Assembly: GCA_011009095.1 (NCBI GenBank)
Contig: VTPC01003688.1
Location: 131,467-195,466, forward strand
DNA length: 64,000 nucleotides
Reading direction: 5' to 3'
Source: Ignelater luminosus
Lineage: Eukaryota > Arthropoda > Insecta > Coleoptera > Elateridae
Numbering within the stretch: position 1 is the stretch's first letter; every line of letters starts with the position of its first letter. The notes beneath the pieces are model-generated. The model saw only the letters and a program-made list of their open reading frames with translations. It did no database searches and had not been told where the DNA came from. Of the stretch, positions 45,770 to 56,429 are shown piece by piece. The translations under genes were made by a program, and so were the position numbers.

Positions 45770-47345
45770 AAAATGTAGTGGTAAATCATCAGCAAGAGGT
45801 GACTACAACAAGAGGCGTTTAACATCTTTATTAAGAGACCTTGTGTTCTACGAATGGGAAACATTACTACTTCTAGAAATACTTGATATAAAAAAAATTG
45901 AAGAGAACAAAAAAGTATTTAATAAATCCGTTATTGTTTGCATACGAGAAAACTTTCTTGTTCTGGATACAGGTCTAAATACTTCTCTGCAGTCTCTTTT
46001 GCATAGTTTCTAAATGCTTCTACGTCTACAGCATAAGCACAAGAAATTGTTTGTAGTATCACATTAAAACGTCCTGTACTAGACTAGAAGTGGGAGCGAA
46101 TTCTTGAAGAAACCTCCTGACAGCATTACAATCATTTGTGGTGCCGTATCCGGATTTTGGGGTGTCAACTAATAATCCCATTTTCGTTTTCAACTCATTT
46201 TTAATATATTTTTTCTGAAAATTTTTGTTTCTTCTTTTCACTTCGCATTTGCATTTCTTCGAGTACCGACAATACGCAATGTGTACAAAACACTTCAAGC
46301 ACCTTATCCAAGCGTACAAGGTAGAAATTCCATATTCATATTTGCTCATATCTGATTAACAGTGTTGGATTATTTGCAAATTGTTCATATTTCTAGGGGT
46401 TACTCCACAGATTTCACATGTTTGATTTGACGTGTCAATGATTATTCCAAGATCTTTGCAACAATCATCGTTAATTTAACGGAAGAGTCGAAAAGAATTT
46501 TCCTTTTGCTGGACGATATAACTCGTATTTGTTGCTTTACATTTTTTACTTCTTGTCTTGGTAATTGCGTTGATTCTTTGTCAAATAAAAGTTTAATTGG
46601 TCTGCAGAACCTGGTAGAAGACGGCTTTGTGTTGTGCCATATAATAGCATTAGTTTTATTTACTCGTAAATGTAGGAGAACAAGGCACACCGTAAATAAA
46701 CTGGAATCCGTCTTTTAATCTGCATCATCTCCCGAAAACACTTGCTTGTAGGTAGAGAGCCCGGAGCTTCTGTCGCATTCCCACTTGAAAATAATTGTTA
46801 AGCCTTCTGACAGATCGTCAATTTTTTGACTTAACATCTCTTCTTGAACCATACTTAATCGAAGTATGGTGTGGTCAACAAGGGCTTGCAATGTTACTTC
46901 TGCTGACGTTTCAGTAACTATTATTATGAACTCCGATCTTGGATAGCAGTTCTTCTTTGCTTTTAAGATTGTGTCGTAAGGAGGATATATATTTCCGTTA
47001 TGTTCCTTGGTTCCAAATTGCATTAAGCTGTAAGAATGTTTGGTAAAATTTCCATCAAGGTATAATGCAAGTGCTTCTTTTGGTGTATACTTCGTAGGCT
47101 TTAAAACTTGAGATTTCCGCGACTTTTTAATCTTTGTAGCTCTTTTTGGTGATGTTTCGCATAGCTCGTGCACTAAATTTGCTGCATCACTTTGCCCAGA
47201 CAAACGCAAACTTCTTTGAGTCGCAAATGTTAGTTCTTCTTTAGAATAATTCTGCACTATAGATGACACCTTCCGTTTTTTTTTTGACAAAGATGATAAT
47301 GCTTTAAATTCTTTTAACGGTGTCCTGATTTGTAACCAGATGGTG
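45770..47345 (-). pseudogene. Transib transposase relic (RAG1-related)
   Basis: The minus strand follows the order of Transib transposases. The N-terminal segment (47290-46715) contains KEELTFATQRSLRLSGQSDA, LCETSPKRATKIKKS, YTPKEALALYLDGNFTKHSY, NGNIYPPYDTILKAKKNCYP and KWECDRSSGLSTYKQVF, the last carrying the first catalytic Asp of the family (normally KWGxDGSSGHSxYKQ). After a frameshift, VNKTNAIIWHNTKPSSTRFC with RPIKLLFDKES follows (46690-46442). The C-terminal part (46349-46059) has STLYAWIRCLKCFVHIAY, then TKMGLLVDTPKSGYGTTNDC and NAVRRFLQ, then in another frame VDVEAFRNYAKETAEKYLDL at about 46000. Decayed sequence continues to about 45770. Transib is the superfamily from which the RAG1 recombinase core is thought to derive. 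The second catalytic Asp region is partly deleted between 46442 and 46349. It is frame-broken and inactive. Confidence 0.9.
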
Positions 47346-49640
47346 CCGGTAGTGGATCAGCAGATTGATATCGAGAAGAAAAATTGACTTTTTCATCTAA
47401 CCATTTAGACTTGCGAAATAAAAATATTTGTATTGAACGTTTGCATGTTGTTTATTTTTGGGAGACTTTACTATTAAAATTATTAATTTGCTGTTTAATA
47501 TAGGTCTTCTCTTCTTTAATTTCCTTCTCCAGTCCCAGTTTACTCAAAACATAAAACGACACTGCTGAATTTTTCACTTTTTATTTATTTGCACTTTTTT
47601 GCAGTTGGTTTTAATTTATTTGATAAGTAAAATATTTGAGTATGGTATAAAAGAATGTTCCAATACGCGAATATGTAGAGTTATCGTCTAACAAAATAAA
47701 AGATAATTAAAACTTTAGACAAAACTGTGCTTCCAAATTTTATATCAGAAATACTCATAATAAGTTAAATATATACTGTTTAACCAAAAATGTGTAAAAA
47801 TTATACAAACCTGTAGAAGAAATATCTCTAACGGATTGCCCATCTTCTGTTGTTTCTTTTTTATCGTTTTTACTTTCTGTTGACAGTTCAATTTTAATTA
47901 TTCAATTAAAAATGTTTACGCTCGTCTGTTTCATATCCGAATTAAGAACCGAAACAATTGAAATGCGTCTACTTACTTAGCTAACACGATATAAACTCAT
48001 CACCAAAACTATAAATCTTGAGTTGTGACTTTCGATTTAGTAAATCGATTTGAATTTTGTTTTCACCAAAATATTGCTATTGTTATTTCCTTTCCAACGA
48101 CGTATCACCAGAGGTGGGGTGTCAGTTAAGATTTGGAAATTATGCGTGCGAGAGCGAACATATCGTTCTTTATTATTGAGTTAACTATGTATTTTAATGT
48201 TTTTTCTTATTTCGATATCTCCTTTGCTTACGATATATTAAGCGTGGATCGTCTTAAAATGGACACACTGTATATACACCGAAACGTTGATCTATTAAGC
48301 TAAAAACCTTTGAGCCTAATCAAAACTGATTTGTTTTTGTTTACTGAGTAACCAAATTACAGTAAATAATAACAAAAATCCGCCTGGAAATTTTGTTGTA
48401 TCTAAAACTAAATTTACTGTATAGGTAAGTGTTATAAGACAGTTACTATACATTCAAATTCTGCAATATTTTATAGAATGGGATATATGGTGATGTGATG
48501 ATTCTTCTTGTTTTGATGTTGGATACCTTTGACCTATTGAACAATTAGTAACTAACTGTGATAACTTAAAAATATTAATATTAAAATATTTAATAAACTC
48601 TAAACTGACCGCTTTCTAAATATCACAATAACTAAATCTGAACGATTACAGAATAATTGGAAGAACTTGTGTGTAACACGCAATACAGATCACGAACATT
48701 CCTCTGTCCCCCTATTGCTTGCAGATCGTGCACCGTATACGTATGTGCACACATAATACACATGCAATACGCGTGCACATGCAATGTACTATATACCATA
48801 CCTAAGTGCGTTTATTAAATGCCGTGGGTGTATTTGCTTATTAAACTGCGCGCCCCTAAGCGAAGGGGGAACTACTATCCATTTCGATAACGTTATGCAA
48901 GAGAAAGCATTGTCAGCATCCATCCACCTTGCAGTTATGTGCATCCTTTTCACACGCAATTCGGTCACAGATTTCCCTCAAACAATCCTACCACGAGCCG
49001 CGTGAATTTCCACTTTTCAAAGATGAGGGTCGTGCAAAAAGCGAAATTCCCAGAAAATACTTTATAATTAATTGTTACTTAGTTTTACTCATTTATCAGG
49101 GTTAACGTCCTAATTAACTTGTACTGGGGCAATGGAAACGCCAATTTAAGATTTTCCGAGAAAACCTACTGTTTGTCTAGACTTTAGAGTAATAATTTCT
49201 CATTCAAGATTTTCTCGAAATTGCTCAGCTTGCACATTAAATTTATTGTACTTTAATTATTAAAAGGTGTTGAAACTGAATTGTATCCTACTGCATCGTA
49301 ATGCATTTAGTAAATCCGAAGGGTGCAGAATGTAGATATGCGTAGGGGTCGGACGAGGGATCGTTTTGGTTTTCCCCCTTATATAAAATCTATAGTAGAA
49401 AAAACATACATACTTTAAAGTTATACGCTCTTTATACAGACATTATTGAATTTTTCTTTTTTTACGTTTTCATTGACAGTCTGTGTTCAAACGAGAGCTC
49501 TAAATTGGGATAGTCCAAAGTAATTACCCATTCCCTCAGAAAGTGTAATTTATTATTTAAGTTTGCGTTCTGTTTACTTTTTTAAAGTACACGTAACAAA
49601 ATGTTGTTTTCAATATTAATGTGCAAACGAAGTAATTCGC
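47346..49640. other. AT-rich spacer
   Basis: No gene recognised. A minus-strand stretch near 47885-47810 (KKETTEDGQSVRDISSTG, then a GT) could be an upstream exon or flank of the Transib element. Its meaning is unclear. ACACACTGTATATACACC near 48270 resembles a mariner-type end. A GTGCA/CACAT-rich patch is at 48725-48785. Confidence 0.35.
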
Positions 49641-50115
49641 CATAGGTGCCACAGTAACACTAACATGACGACATGTCGAGGGTTATCAGATATAAAACTT
49701 TAAATTAGTTCTTCTGAGCAGAGTCAAACACCTTTTTGAAGGTTGTGATTGGGTCCTATCTTGGTTGAAAACTAGCTTTTCGTGTTAATTTTTTTGTGCC
49801 ACCTCCTTTTCCATGACAAGATACCTTTCCACGTGATGTCGCAAAAATGTACAAAAACTAAAAGAAAATACTTAATCTCTATTACCTAGCGAAGACTTTG
49901 AAAATAATGCTAGGTGGCACTTTTATGCGACATCACGTGGAAAGGTGTCTTGTCATGGAATTGGAGGTGCCGGTGCCACTAAAAAATTAACGTAAAAGCT
50001 AGTTCTCAATTAAGACACAACCTTCAAAAAGTTGTTTGACTCTGCTCGGAACATTGCTAATATTACTTTTGAGTTTTATTTCTGATAATGAGAGTATAAA
50101 GCTAAACGTGAGTTT
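49640..50115. mobile_element. Foldback (MITE-like) element
   Basis: The left arm (best 49716-49848) and right arm (49922-50050) are inverted copies. Shared blocks are GAGCAGAGTCAAACA, CTTTTTGAAGGTTGTG, AAAACTAGCTTTT and CCTTTCCACGTGATGTCGCA. Arms continue more weakly to about 49680 and 50110. A half copy lies at 53043-53290 and starts with TACAGGGTGTTAAAAAATAT, a mariner-type end. No coding content. Confidence 0.85.
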
Positions 50116-50180
50116 TTGCGATTCGGGAAGAAAACGTAACGTTATATTTATATTCTTTCGTCGCATTATTAAACAATTAA

Positions 50181-50353
50181 GGGTCAGTTTATTGAAGGTG
50201 AATATTAAATATTTAATTGAGATTAAAATTTAATTCTAATTAAATGTAAATTCCGATAATCCGATTGGCCAGAATTTGACTGCATCCTAGCAACAACACC
50301 GATTTAAATTTAATTCTCGATTAACTTTCAATTCAGCTTCTATAAACTGGCCC
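50181..50353. mobile_element. Palindromic MITE, 173 nt, next to TTAA
   Basis: The left GGGTCAGTTTATTGAAGGTG and right CAGCTTCTATAAACTGGCCC ends are inverted repeats. The arms include TTTAATTGAGATTAAAATTT and AAATTTAATTCTCGATTAAC. Flanks are TTAA on the left (50177-50180) and TAAA on the right, compatible with a worn TTAA duplication as in piggyBac-type elements. A half copy is at 11711-11835. Confidence 0.75.
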
Positions 50354-50815
50354 TAAATGTTTAACGATTCTTCTTTGAAAGTGAAGGAGAAACATTGTTT
50401 AAACTCGATTGTGTGTGCAATGTTTTTTAACGTTGAAAGATGTAATTTATAGTTTCTTTTCTAATATCATCTAGTTGTAGATAGTGCTTAGCAATGTAGC
50501 CTGTTTCTAATTTATAATTAATTAGAAGGGTGTAATTGTTTTCTCTGTGCATTTCATGGTGCAGCAGCGCTATTTCGTATTTGGGCACACGAAGTTCGAT
50601 AAGTAATTACCGACTAACTAAAAGGAATTCCATCTTGATATTTTGCAAGCCTATAGAAGAAATATCAAAGAATATGCACATACGTTTTTGAGAATTTAGA
50701 AACAGAGGGTTAATGCTGAAAATGAATTTTGTAGAATAAAATGTCCTTGAAACATGAATTTGACTGTTGTGTTCATGTCATGTCCTTTAGATTAAACTAA
50801 ATTGCAAGTCCCGAC
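50354..50815 (-). repeat. Repeat D, copy 2
   Basis: This is the reverse complement of 11225-11710, with CGATTGTGTGTGCAATG, TGTGCATTTCATGGTGCAGC, TTTGACTGTTGTGTTCATGTC and AAACTAAATTGCAAG in order. The boundary with the palindromic MITE is the same in both copies. Confidence 0.75.
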
Positions 50816-51255
50816 ACGCTTCAAGCAATAGGTAGTCATCTTCGGATGAAAGTAGAAACAAAAAAATTGTGGTTTGATGTTATATTTCTTAATGATTTGA
50901 AGTTTGCTTCAATCATTTATTTGATGCTCAATTTTTATTCACATGCTTTAAATAATAATAAACCCCTACTTTACATTGTATGCGAATTGTCTAATTTGCT
51001 TCATCTAATTAGAATAAAAATCGGTGATTTATTATTTTACTAGTATAAAACATTTTTATGCTTGTTTCACTAAACAATAATAATAATAATACCTCCAGTA
51101 CTGGTTGCTGTTTACAAGTTTAATTGCACACGTCTTTACCATATCGATTAACTCATAATAAAAAACACGTCAAGTGGAATTGTCTATAATTTTAGGTAAT
51201 TAAAATGCAATCTAGCATTTGCTACTATGACATTTCATCTTCAGAATTTGCATAA
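50816..51255. other. Upstream region of the takeout-like gene
   Basis: AT-rich, with an AATAATAATAATAAT run at about 51077-51091. No gene. The ORF at 50846-51043 has no recognisable family. Confidence 0.4.
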
Positions 51256-51257
51256 GG

Positions 51258-51295
51258 TATATAAGTAGTGTTTCATTTTACTTTTAATCAGAGTC
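51258..51295 (+). promoter_or_regulatory. TATA box and initiator of the takeout-like gene
   Basis: TATATAAG lies at 51258-51265. An arthropod-type initiator TCAGAG lies at 51288-51293, with its A at 51290, 32 bases after the first T of the TATA box, which is the expected spacing. Transcription from 51290 would give a 24-base 5' UTR before the ATG at 51314. Confidence 0.75.
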
Positions 51296-51313
51296 GTATT
51301 AAATTGTGCAGAT

Positions 51314-52336
51314 ATGAAGTACTTTACGGCATCGTTTTTGTTTATTACAATCTTCTTCAGTTACATTGCAACAAGGGATATCCGTAAGTACGACTGCTGG
51401 TTTAAAATCGTGACGCCATCTTGTAGTAATATTTTTATTCTAGCTTCTCATATAAAAAAGTGCAAATTAACTACAACGGAAGAAGTTAGCAAATGTATTC
51501 TTGAACGAATAAAAGAACTGACGCCTCGTCTGGCAAAAGGAATACCAGAACTCAAAATACCTCCGCTTGACCCTTCATTCGTTCCCAGAATGGAAATAGA
51601 TGCTGAAATCGGTTTGCATATGGTATTCACAAATATTTCACTACGTGGTCTTTTAAATACACATGTATTAGATATCAGATTTGATTTTGAAAAATACATA
51701 GCTAGTACACATTTTCTCATACCTTTTGTTCAAATTGATGCGATCTGCAGCATTGACATCAAAGCTCCTATACTGACACTTAGCAACTCAGGAGTGGCTC
51801 ATGCAAACGTGTGTAAGTAGTTTACTGCAATTTTTTGAATTAATTGAGTAGGACAGAAGTTTATTTAAGTATTTTATAATTAGTGTTGATTGCAATCTTC
51901 AGTAAACAAGGAATAAAGAAAAAGTTTAAAGATTTTAAAGTTAATAAAAACAAATGTGCATTTGTTCAAAAAATAAAATAATTTTTCTTCAATATTACCT
52001 TCTAAATAGCATGTACTGACACTTTCAATTCCAGCTGAAATAGATGCTAAAGGAACCAGAAAGTTTTCTACCGTAAAAAAGAATGGAAAAACTTACATAA
52101 AGATGGAAGATGAACATGATCAAGACATCAAATATGGGAAAGCAACTGTACGTTTTGAAAAATTATTCGGAGATGACGAAGAACTCACGCAACGTATAAA
52201 TCAAGTAATAAACGAGAATCTCGATGAACTTTCTAAACCTATAGTGCCGATTGTTCAGGAATCGGTCGTTACTTTGATGACAGGAATTTTACAAAATTTC
52301 TGGGACGAATATTCTTTAGAAGAAGCTTTTGATTAA
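51314..52336 (+). CDS. Takeout/JHBP-family secreted protein, 3 exons
   Basis: Exons 51314-51383, 51444-51812 and 52035-52336 join to 741 bases, encoding 246 aa, the usual length for the takeout/juvenile-hormone-binding family. Intron 1 (60 nt, GTAAGT to TAG) is in frame and lacks stops, so it can be misread as coding. Splicing it out restores PSHIKKC, the expected family start after the signal peptide. Intron 2 is 222 nt (GTAAGT to CCAG). Both introns are phase 1. The signal peptide is about residues 1-20 (KYFTASFLFITIFFSYI). The two N-terminal Cys (30 and 41) form the typical disulphide pair. LKIPPLDP lies at 60-67. The C-terminus has the family pattern FGDDEELTQRINQVINENLD. The family binds small hydrophobic ligands in haemolymph or sensory fluids and affects feeding, behaviour or hormone transport; the ligand here is unknown. 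It appears intact. Confidence 0.95.
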
Positions 52337-52410
52337 AACGCATCAAAATTTATTTATTATTCTACAATAACTAATTACTATTTGTAAATTGTATTCATTT
52401 TTATTCTTCA

Positions 52411-52416
52411 ATTAAA
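52411..52416 (+). terminator. Polyadenylation signal (ATTAAA)
   Basis: ATTAAA is located 75 bases past the takeout-like stop codon, in an AT-rich 3' UTR. It is a common variant of AATAAA. No AATAAA is present between the stop codon and this site. Confidence 0.6.
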
Positions 52417-53040
52417 AGAAAAAGCTAAGTAAGAATCCTTTCTGTGTTCTGTCAGCAAATTACATAATCTCATATTATATTACAGAAGGAACAATGGGGG
52501 AACACACAACCAATGTGTTTTTCTTCTATTGTTTGAAAACACCACACGTGACTACAATACAACATTAGCTAAGCTGGGTGGGTAGTTAAGAGCTTCGTCA
52601 CCCCACTGGGGTCCACTTGTCATTGACGTAGTCAATATGTCAATTATCGGGTGCCACAGGCAATTACTTGCGGTAGCGAGAACTAAAAGCCGGAGGGAGG
52701 CCTAACTTTTATTTTTCTATTTCGTAACGTTAATACATAAGCATTCCAATAATTCTTTTATCTCATGAATTAAAATAAACACGTTGCTTTGCAATTGTTA
52801 AGAAGTAAAAGTAGATTTTTTTTGTCAAATTCAACATAAGGATTAAACAAAGCAGGAAAACAATACTTAACTAGAACTTACCTAGTGTCTCAATAAAATT
52901 TGCATGTTGTGACAGTTAATAATTTAAAAATCTTATTATAAAAGAAGAATTCACATACAGCACTGCAAAATCTACCTCCTAATAAAAATATAATTATGTT
53001 CCAATTATTTGTAGATAGAAGATAAAGTTATTTATTTGAT
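52417..53040. other. Downstream spacer
   Basis: GGTGCCACAGGCAATTACTTGC to GGAGGGAGGCCTAAC (52650-52710) is richer in G+C than its surroundings and may be a retroelement scrap. No gene recognised. Confidence 0.4.
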
Positions 53041-53042
53041 TA

Positions 53043-53290
53043 TATACAGGGTGTTAAAAAATATGTTAAAAATTCCAAGGCCGTATAGTCAAGTCGAATT
53101 CTGGCCAATCAGATTATCAGAATTTACCAAGAATTCACGTTTAGCTTTACGCTGCTTATTGGAAATAAAACTCAAAATTACTATTAGCAATGTTCTGCTG
53201 AGGGTTGTCATGGTTGAAAACTAGCTTTTATTGTTGATTGTTTTAGTGACACTTCCAATTCCATGGCAAGACACCTTTCCACGTGATGTC
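53043..53290 (+). mobile_element. Half of the foldback element
   Basis: It begins at TACAGGGTGTTAAAAAATAT and continues through GAATTCACGTTTAGCTTTAC, GGAAATAAAACTCAAAATTA, AAAACTAGCTTTTATTG and ACCTTTCCACGTGATGTCGC. It matches one arm of the element at 49640-50115, then joins the GC-element right flank. Confidence 0.7.
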
Positions 53291-53445
53291 GCAAAAAAGG
53301 TTGCGCCCAGCCCTAATTTGCAATTCAAGAAAACAATTCTCCAAAACACACAGTTTTTTTAATTAATTTCATCATGGAATTTATAGTGTAAAAGATCATC
53401 TTTTAGCTTTAAAATAATTTAAGTTAAAAGTTTCTCGTGTCTGAG
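53291..53445 (+). repeat. GC-minisatellite element, right-flank fragment (copy E)
   Basis: CCCTAATTTGCAATTCAAGA, ACACACAGTTTTTTTAATTA and TTTTAGCTTTAAAATAATTT match 14845-14965. No GC array is present here. Confidence 0.75.
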
Positions 53446-53990
53446 TTTAAAGTTGTCAAACTCAACACAACTTTTCTCAATTTTCTAACTGTGTCTCACT
53501 GAATCTATCGATCGTAAAGGTCTTTGCTATGTTGGGTTGCGTAGTTAAGATGATCTTTTTCCTGAAATATCGATGAAATTAATAATTTGGAACACAGAGT
53601 TTTACACGCATACCACTCTTTGAAGACCTAGAACTGTTTCAATGGGCAAACTGTTAAAACTCGAGCAGTGTTATTTAAAAGTTCATTTCTTCTGAAATAA
53701 AATTCACATCTTGAGATTTTTCGTAGACAACTGTTTTGGAGAAAATTAAGCTTTTTTGAACGCTTAGAACATCATTACTAATCTCGTTACGGGTAAAGTA
53801 AATCGCATTGTCATGGAGATTTGCTTCAGTTCATTTTCATTCATTTTCATTTTATTTCATTATTTAGTTTTCTTTTACTGTTTGTATGCTTTGCAAATTC
53901 GACACTTGTAATGTTACGTTTTGTTGATTATTTTCATTTTTTTGGTGTCTTGTTGTTGTTACTTGGTTTCTGTCTTTGTTGTTCTGATTT
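53446..53990. other. Spacer; probable 5' region of mariner-like relic 4
   Basis: This stretch precedes the transposase ORF. GATTTTTCGTAGACAACTG near 53715 may be its leader. No terminal repeat identified. Confidence 0.35.
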
Positions 53991-53996
53991 TAAATA

Positions 53997-54836
53997 ATGG
54001 AATTCTCGTTTAACGACTATGCCGACATGCATTTAATATTGGGAGAGTGTCGGATGAATTGTCGAGCTGCAGCAAGAACGTATGCCAAAAGATTTCCGAA
54101 TAGGCGTACTCCTCATCATACTATATTTGCTGCTGTGGACCAGAGATTGAGGGAATTCGGAACAGTTAAGAATGTTGCTGGTAATTCTGGTCGGCCTCGT
54201 CAGTTAGATGTTAAAGACGAGGAACAAATTCTGCATGCCATAAAGGGGAATTCCAAAGAAAGTGTTCGCAGTCTAGCAAAGCGATTTGATACTAATAAAG
54301 TTCATTGGATATTGCAGAAGCAGCAGCTGCGGCCTTATCACTTTCGGCTCGTTCAAAGTTTGCAGGAGTCCAACCAAGTTCTTTTCAGCGGCAATCTTCT
54401 ATTAATATTTGAGCAGGAATTATTGGAAATGTTTTAATTAGCCCCGTTGTGCTACCAGCAAGATAGAACGGCCAGGAGTTTCTGTAATCTACACTACCGG
54501 ACTTATTCGACGACATACTTTCAGCAGTACGCCGTCGACTGATCTACATGCACGATGGAGCCCTGCATTTCACCGTTCCAGTTAGAAATCACTTAAATGG
54601 AAATTTCGCTGGTAGATGGATTGGTCAAGGTAATAATACTCCAATTAAATAGCCATTCCGATCTCCGGATATTACACCTCTATGTTTTTATCTCTGGGGT
54701 TCATTAAAAGATAAAAGTTAAAAAATTAAGTTATGGAGTAGAATAGTGGATGTATCCCAAGAAATTCTACAAACTCCAAACATGTTTCGAAATGTAAGAA
54801 CGTCCCTCCTACGAAGAGTTTTGAACACACGATGAA
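53997..54836 (+). mobile_element. Mariner-like DDE transposase relic 4 (DUF4817 N-terminus)
   Basis: The N-terminal 140 codons (53997-54437) are open and carry the DUF4817 DNA-binding region: FSFNDYADMHLILGECRMN, RTYAKRFPNRRTPHHTIF, DQRLREFGTVKN and NSGRPRQLDVKDEEQILHAI, then VRSLAKRFDTNK. After a deletion that removes the first Asp region, YMHDGALHFTVPVRNHLNG (second Asp, about 54545) and GRWIGQG, then PFRSPDITPLCFYLWGSLKD (third Asp, about 54655-54715) follow. It ends near 54836. It is the best-preserved DUF4817 domain in the window, but the enzyme is inactive. Confidence 0.88.
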
Positions 54837-56400
54837 TTGATTGATTTTCTTATTATTTGTATTATTTTTATGTTTCGTGCAATTTAAACTAAATCATTCG
54901 TTAAAAGTTTCTTTGCTTATTTTAGTAAAGGTTGTTGAAAACGTTACAGTTACAGTTACAAATGTAACGGATAAATTAATTTTCTACGTTAATAAGCGTG
55001 TAAACCTAAGAATCCTGAAACACGTCGTTTCAAAAGCATGAATTGCCTATTTAGCAATGTAAATTTTATTAGATTTCGTTCATTCATTTACAAGAAAATT
55101 CGATTTTTAATACTGTAACGTGCAGTTACATTCACAGAAAGATAAACACCTGAAAGCCCGTATTGTTTCGAGTCTTTTGGTAGCGATGAGTCGTATTAAG
55201 TTCAGAATCCAATAGCTGATCATCTTGGTGATAAATCTTTCTGTGAAGAAGATTGAGCAAAACTCATCAGAAAAGCAAAGAAGAGCAAGCTACAATACAA
55301 CATGAAGAACCAATACAATTCCATAAAACATACGTACAACCAAAATTACTTATTTCACTGTTTATTAACCATATGAATAAAATAGACACGTTTCATAAAC
55401 TATAAATCGAACATTCTGAACCCAACGAACATTATTATTGTCATTTTCCTAATGCTAAGTTATACTTAGACTTTAGTTTTTATAGTTTTGATGTTAGTAA
55501 CTAAATTGTATAAAATTTGGTATACAAAATCTTGATAATACAAGTAAATAAGGAAATACGTCTTACTTTTTATCTTTTGCATCAAATCTATATTGAAATT
55601 GAAGTTCTAATTTATCCTAATTGGTTACGTTCCAGGTAGTTTTTAATTTGAACACAAGTTAATAATAAACTCGCCAGTTCAAAACGTGATGAATATAAAA
55701 AATACCTTTTTATGTATGCTACATTCAGAAAAAGACAATTTTATTTTAAATAACAAAGTGGAGCAATAATAATAAAATAAGAGTAGCGAGTGTGAGTATG
55801 AACGACATGTAACCCACTTTTCCTTATGTGATAATAAAACTCGGCTTTTGCCTTCATGAATTATTAATAAACTTTTGACAAAAAAGGTCAGGAAAGTTAA
55901 ACTTTACATAATAATAATAATGATAATAGTAATAATAATTTGAATATACGTTATTGAACTATAACCTGACAAAAGCACCAAAAGATTGTTTTAAGTACTT
56001 ATATGTTCGTATTATGGAAATAATTCGATTTTACAGATATAATAAACAAGTTTTTCGTTATCTTCACTCCTTGAATGAATGTTTCTCCTACTCTTCTAAC
56101 GGTACCTAATAGATGCGATAGAATGACACATATATTCCACATTTTAAATTCAGATCACGTCAAAGAGCTTTCGCAAAGTGAATTTAAACTTGAACGAAAT
56201 TTATCAAATCTCTAAAGAGGTTTTGACATTCAAATCATTTATTAATGAGAATTTCCGTATTTCAGATGATAAAATATTAATTCAGGGAAGAAAACACAAC
56301 TAATTTCTTATTGACATTGATTTTTGTCGTTGTTGAAAAAGGAAAGAAAAAAGTTCAGTGTGGTTGATGCTTCAATTAAGGATCGACAATATGAGATATC
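54837..56400. other. AT-rich spacer
   Basis: An AATAAT-type microsatellite is at about 55910-55940. GTTACAGTTACAGTTACA is at about 54945. No gene recognised. Confidence 0.45.
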
Positions 56401-56429
56401 ATGTTCTCTAATAGCACAAAAAGCTTACA

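Noticed and set aside
51384..51443. Reading straight through this stretch as coding
   Set aside because: It has GTAAGT and a pyrimidine tract with TAG at its ends, and removing it restores the conserved Cys context of the takeout family; it is best read as an intron.
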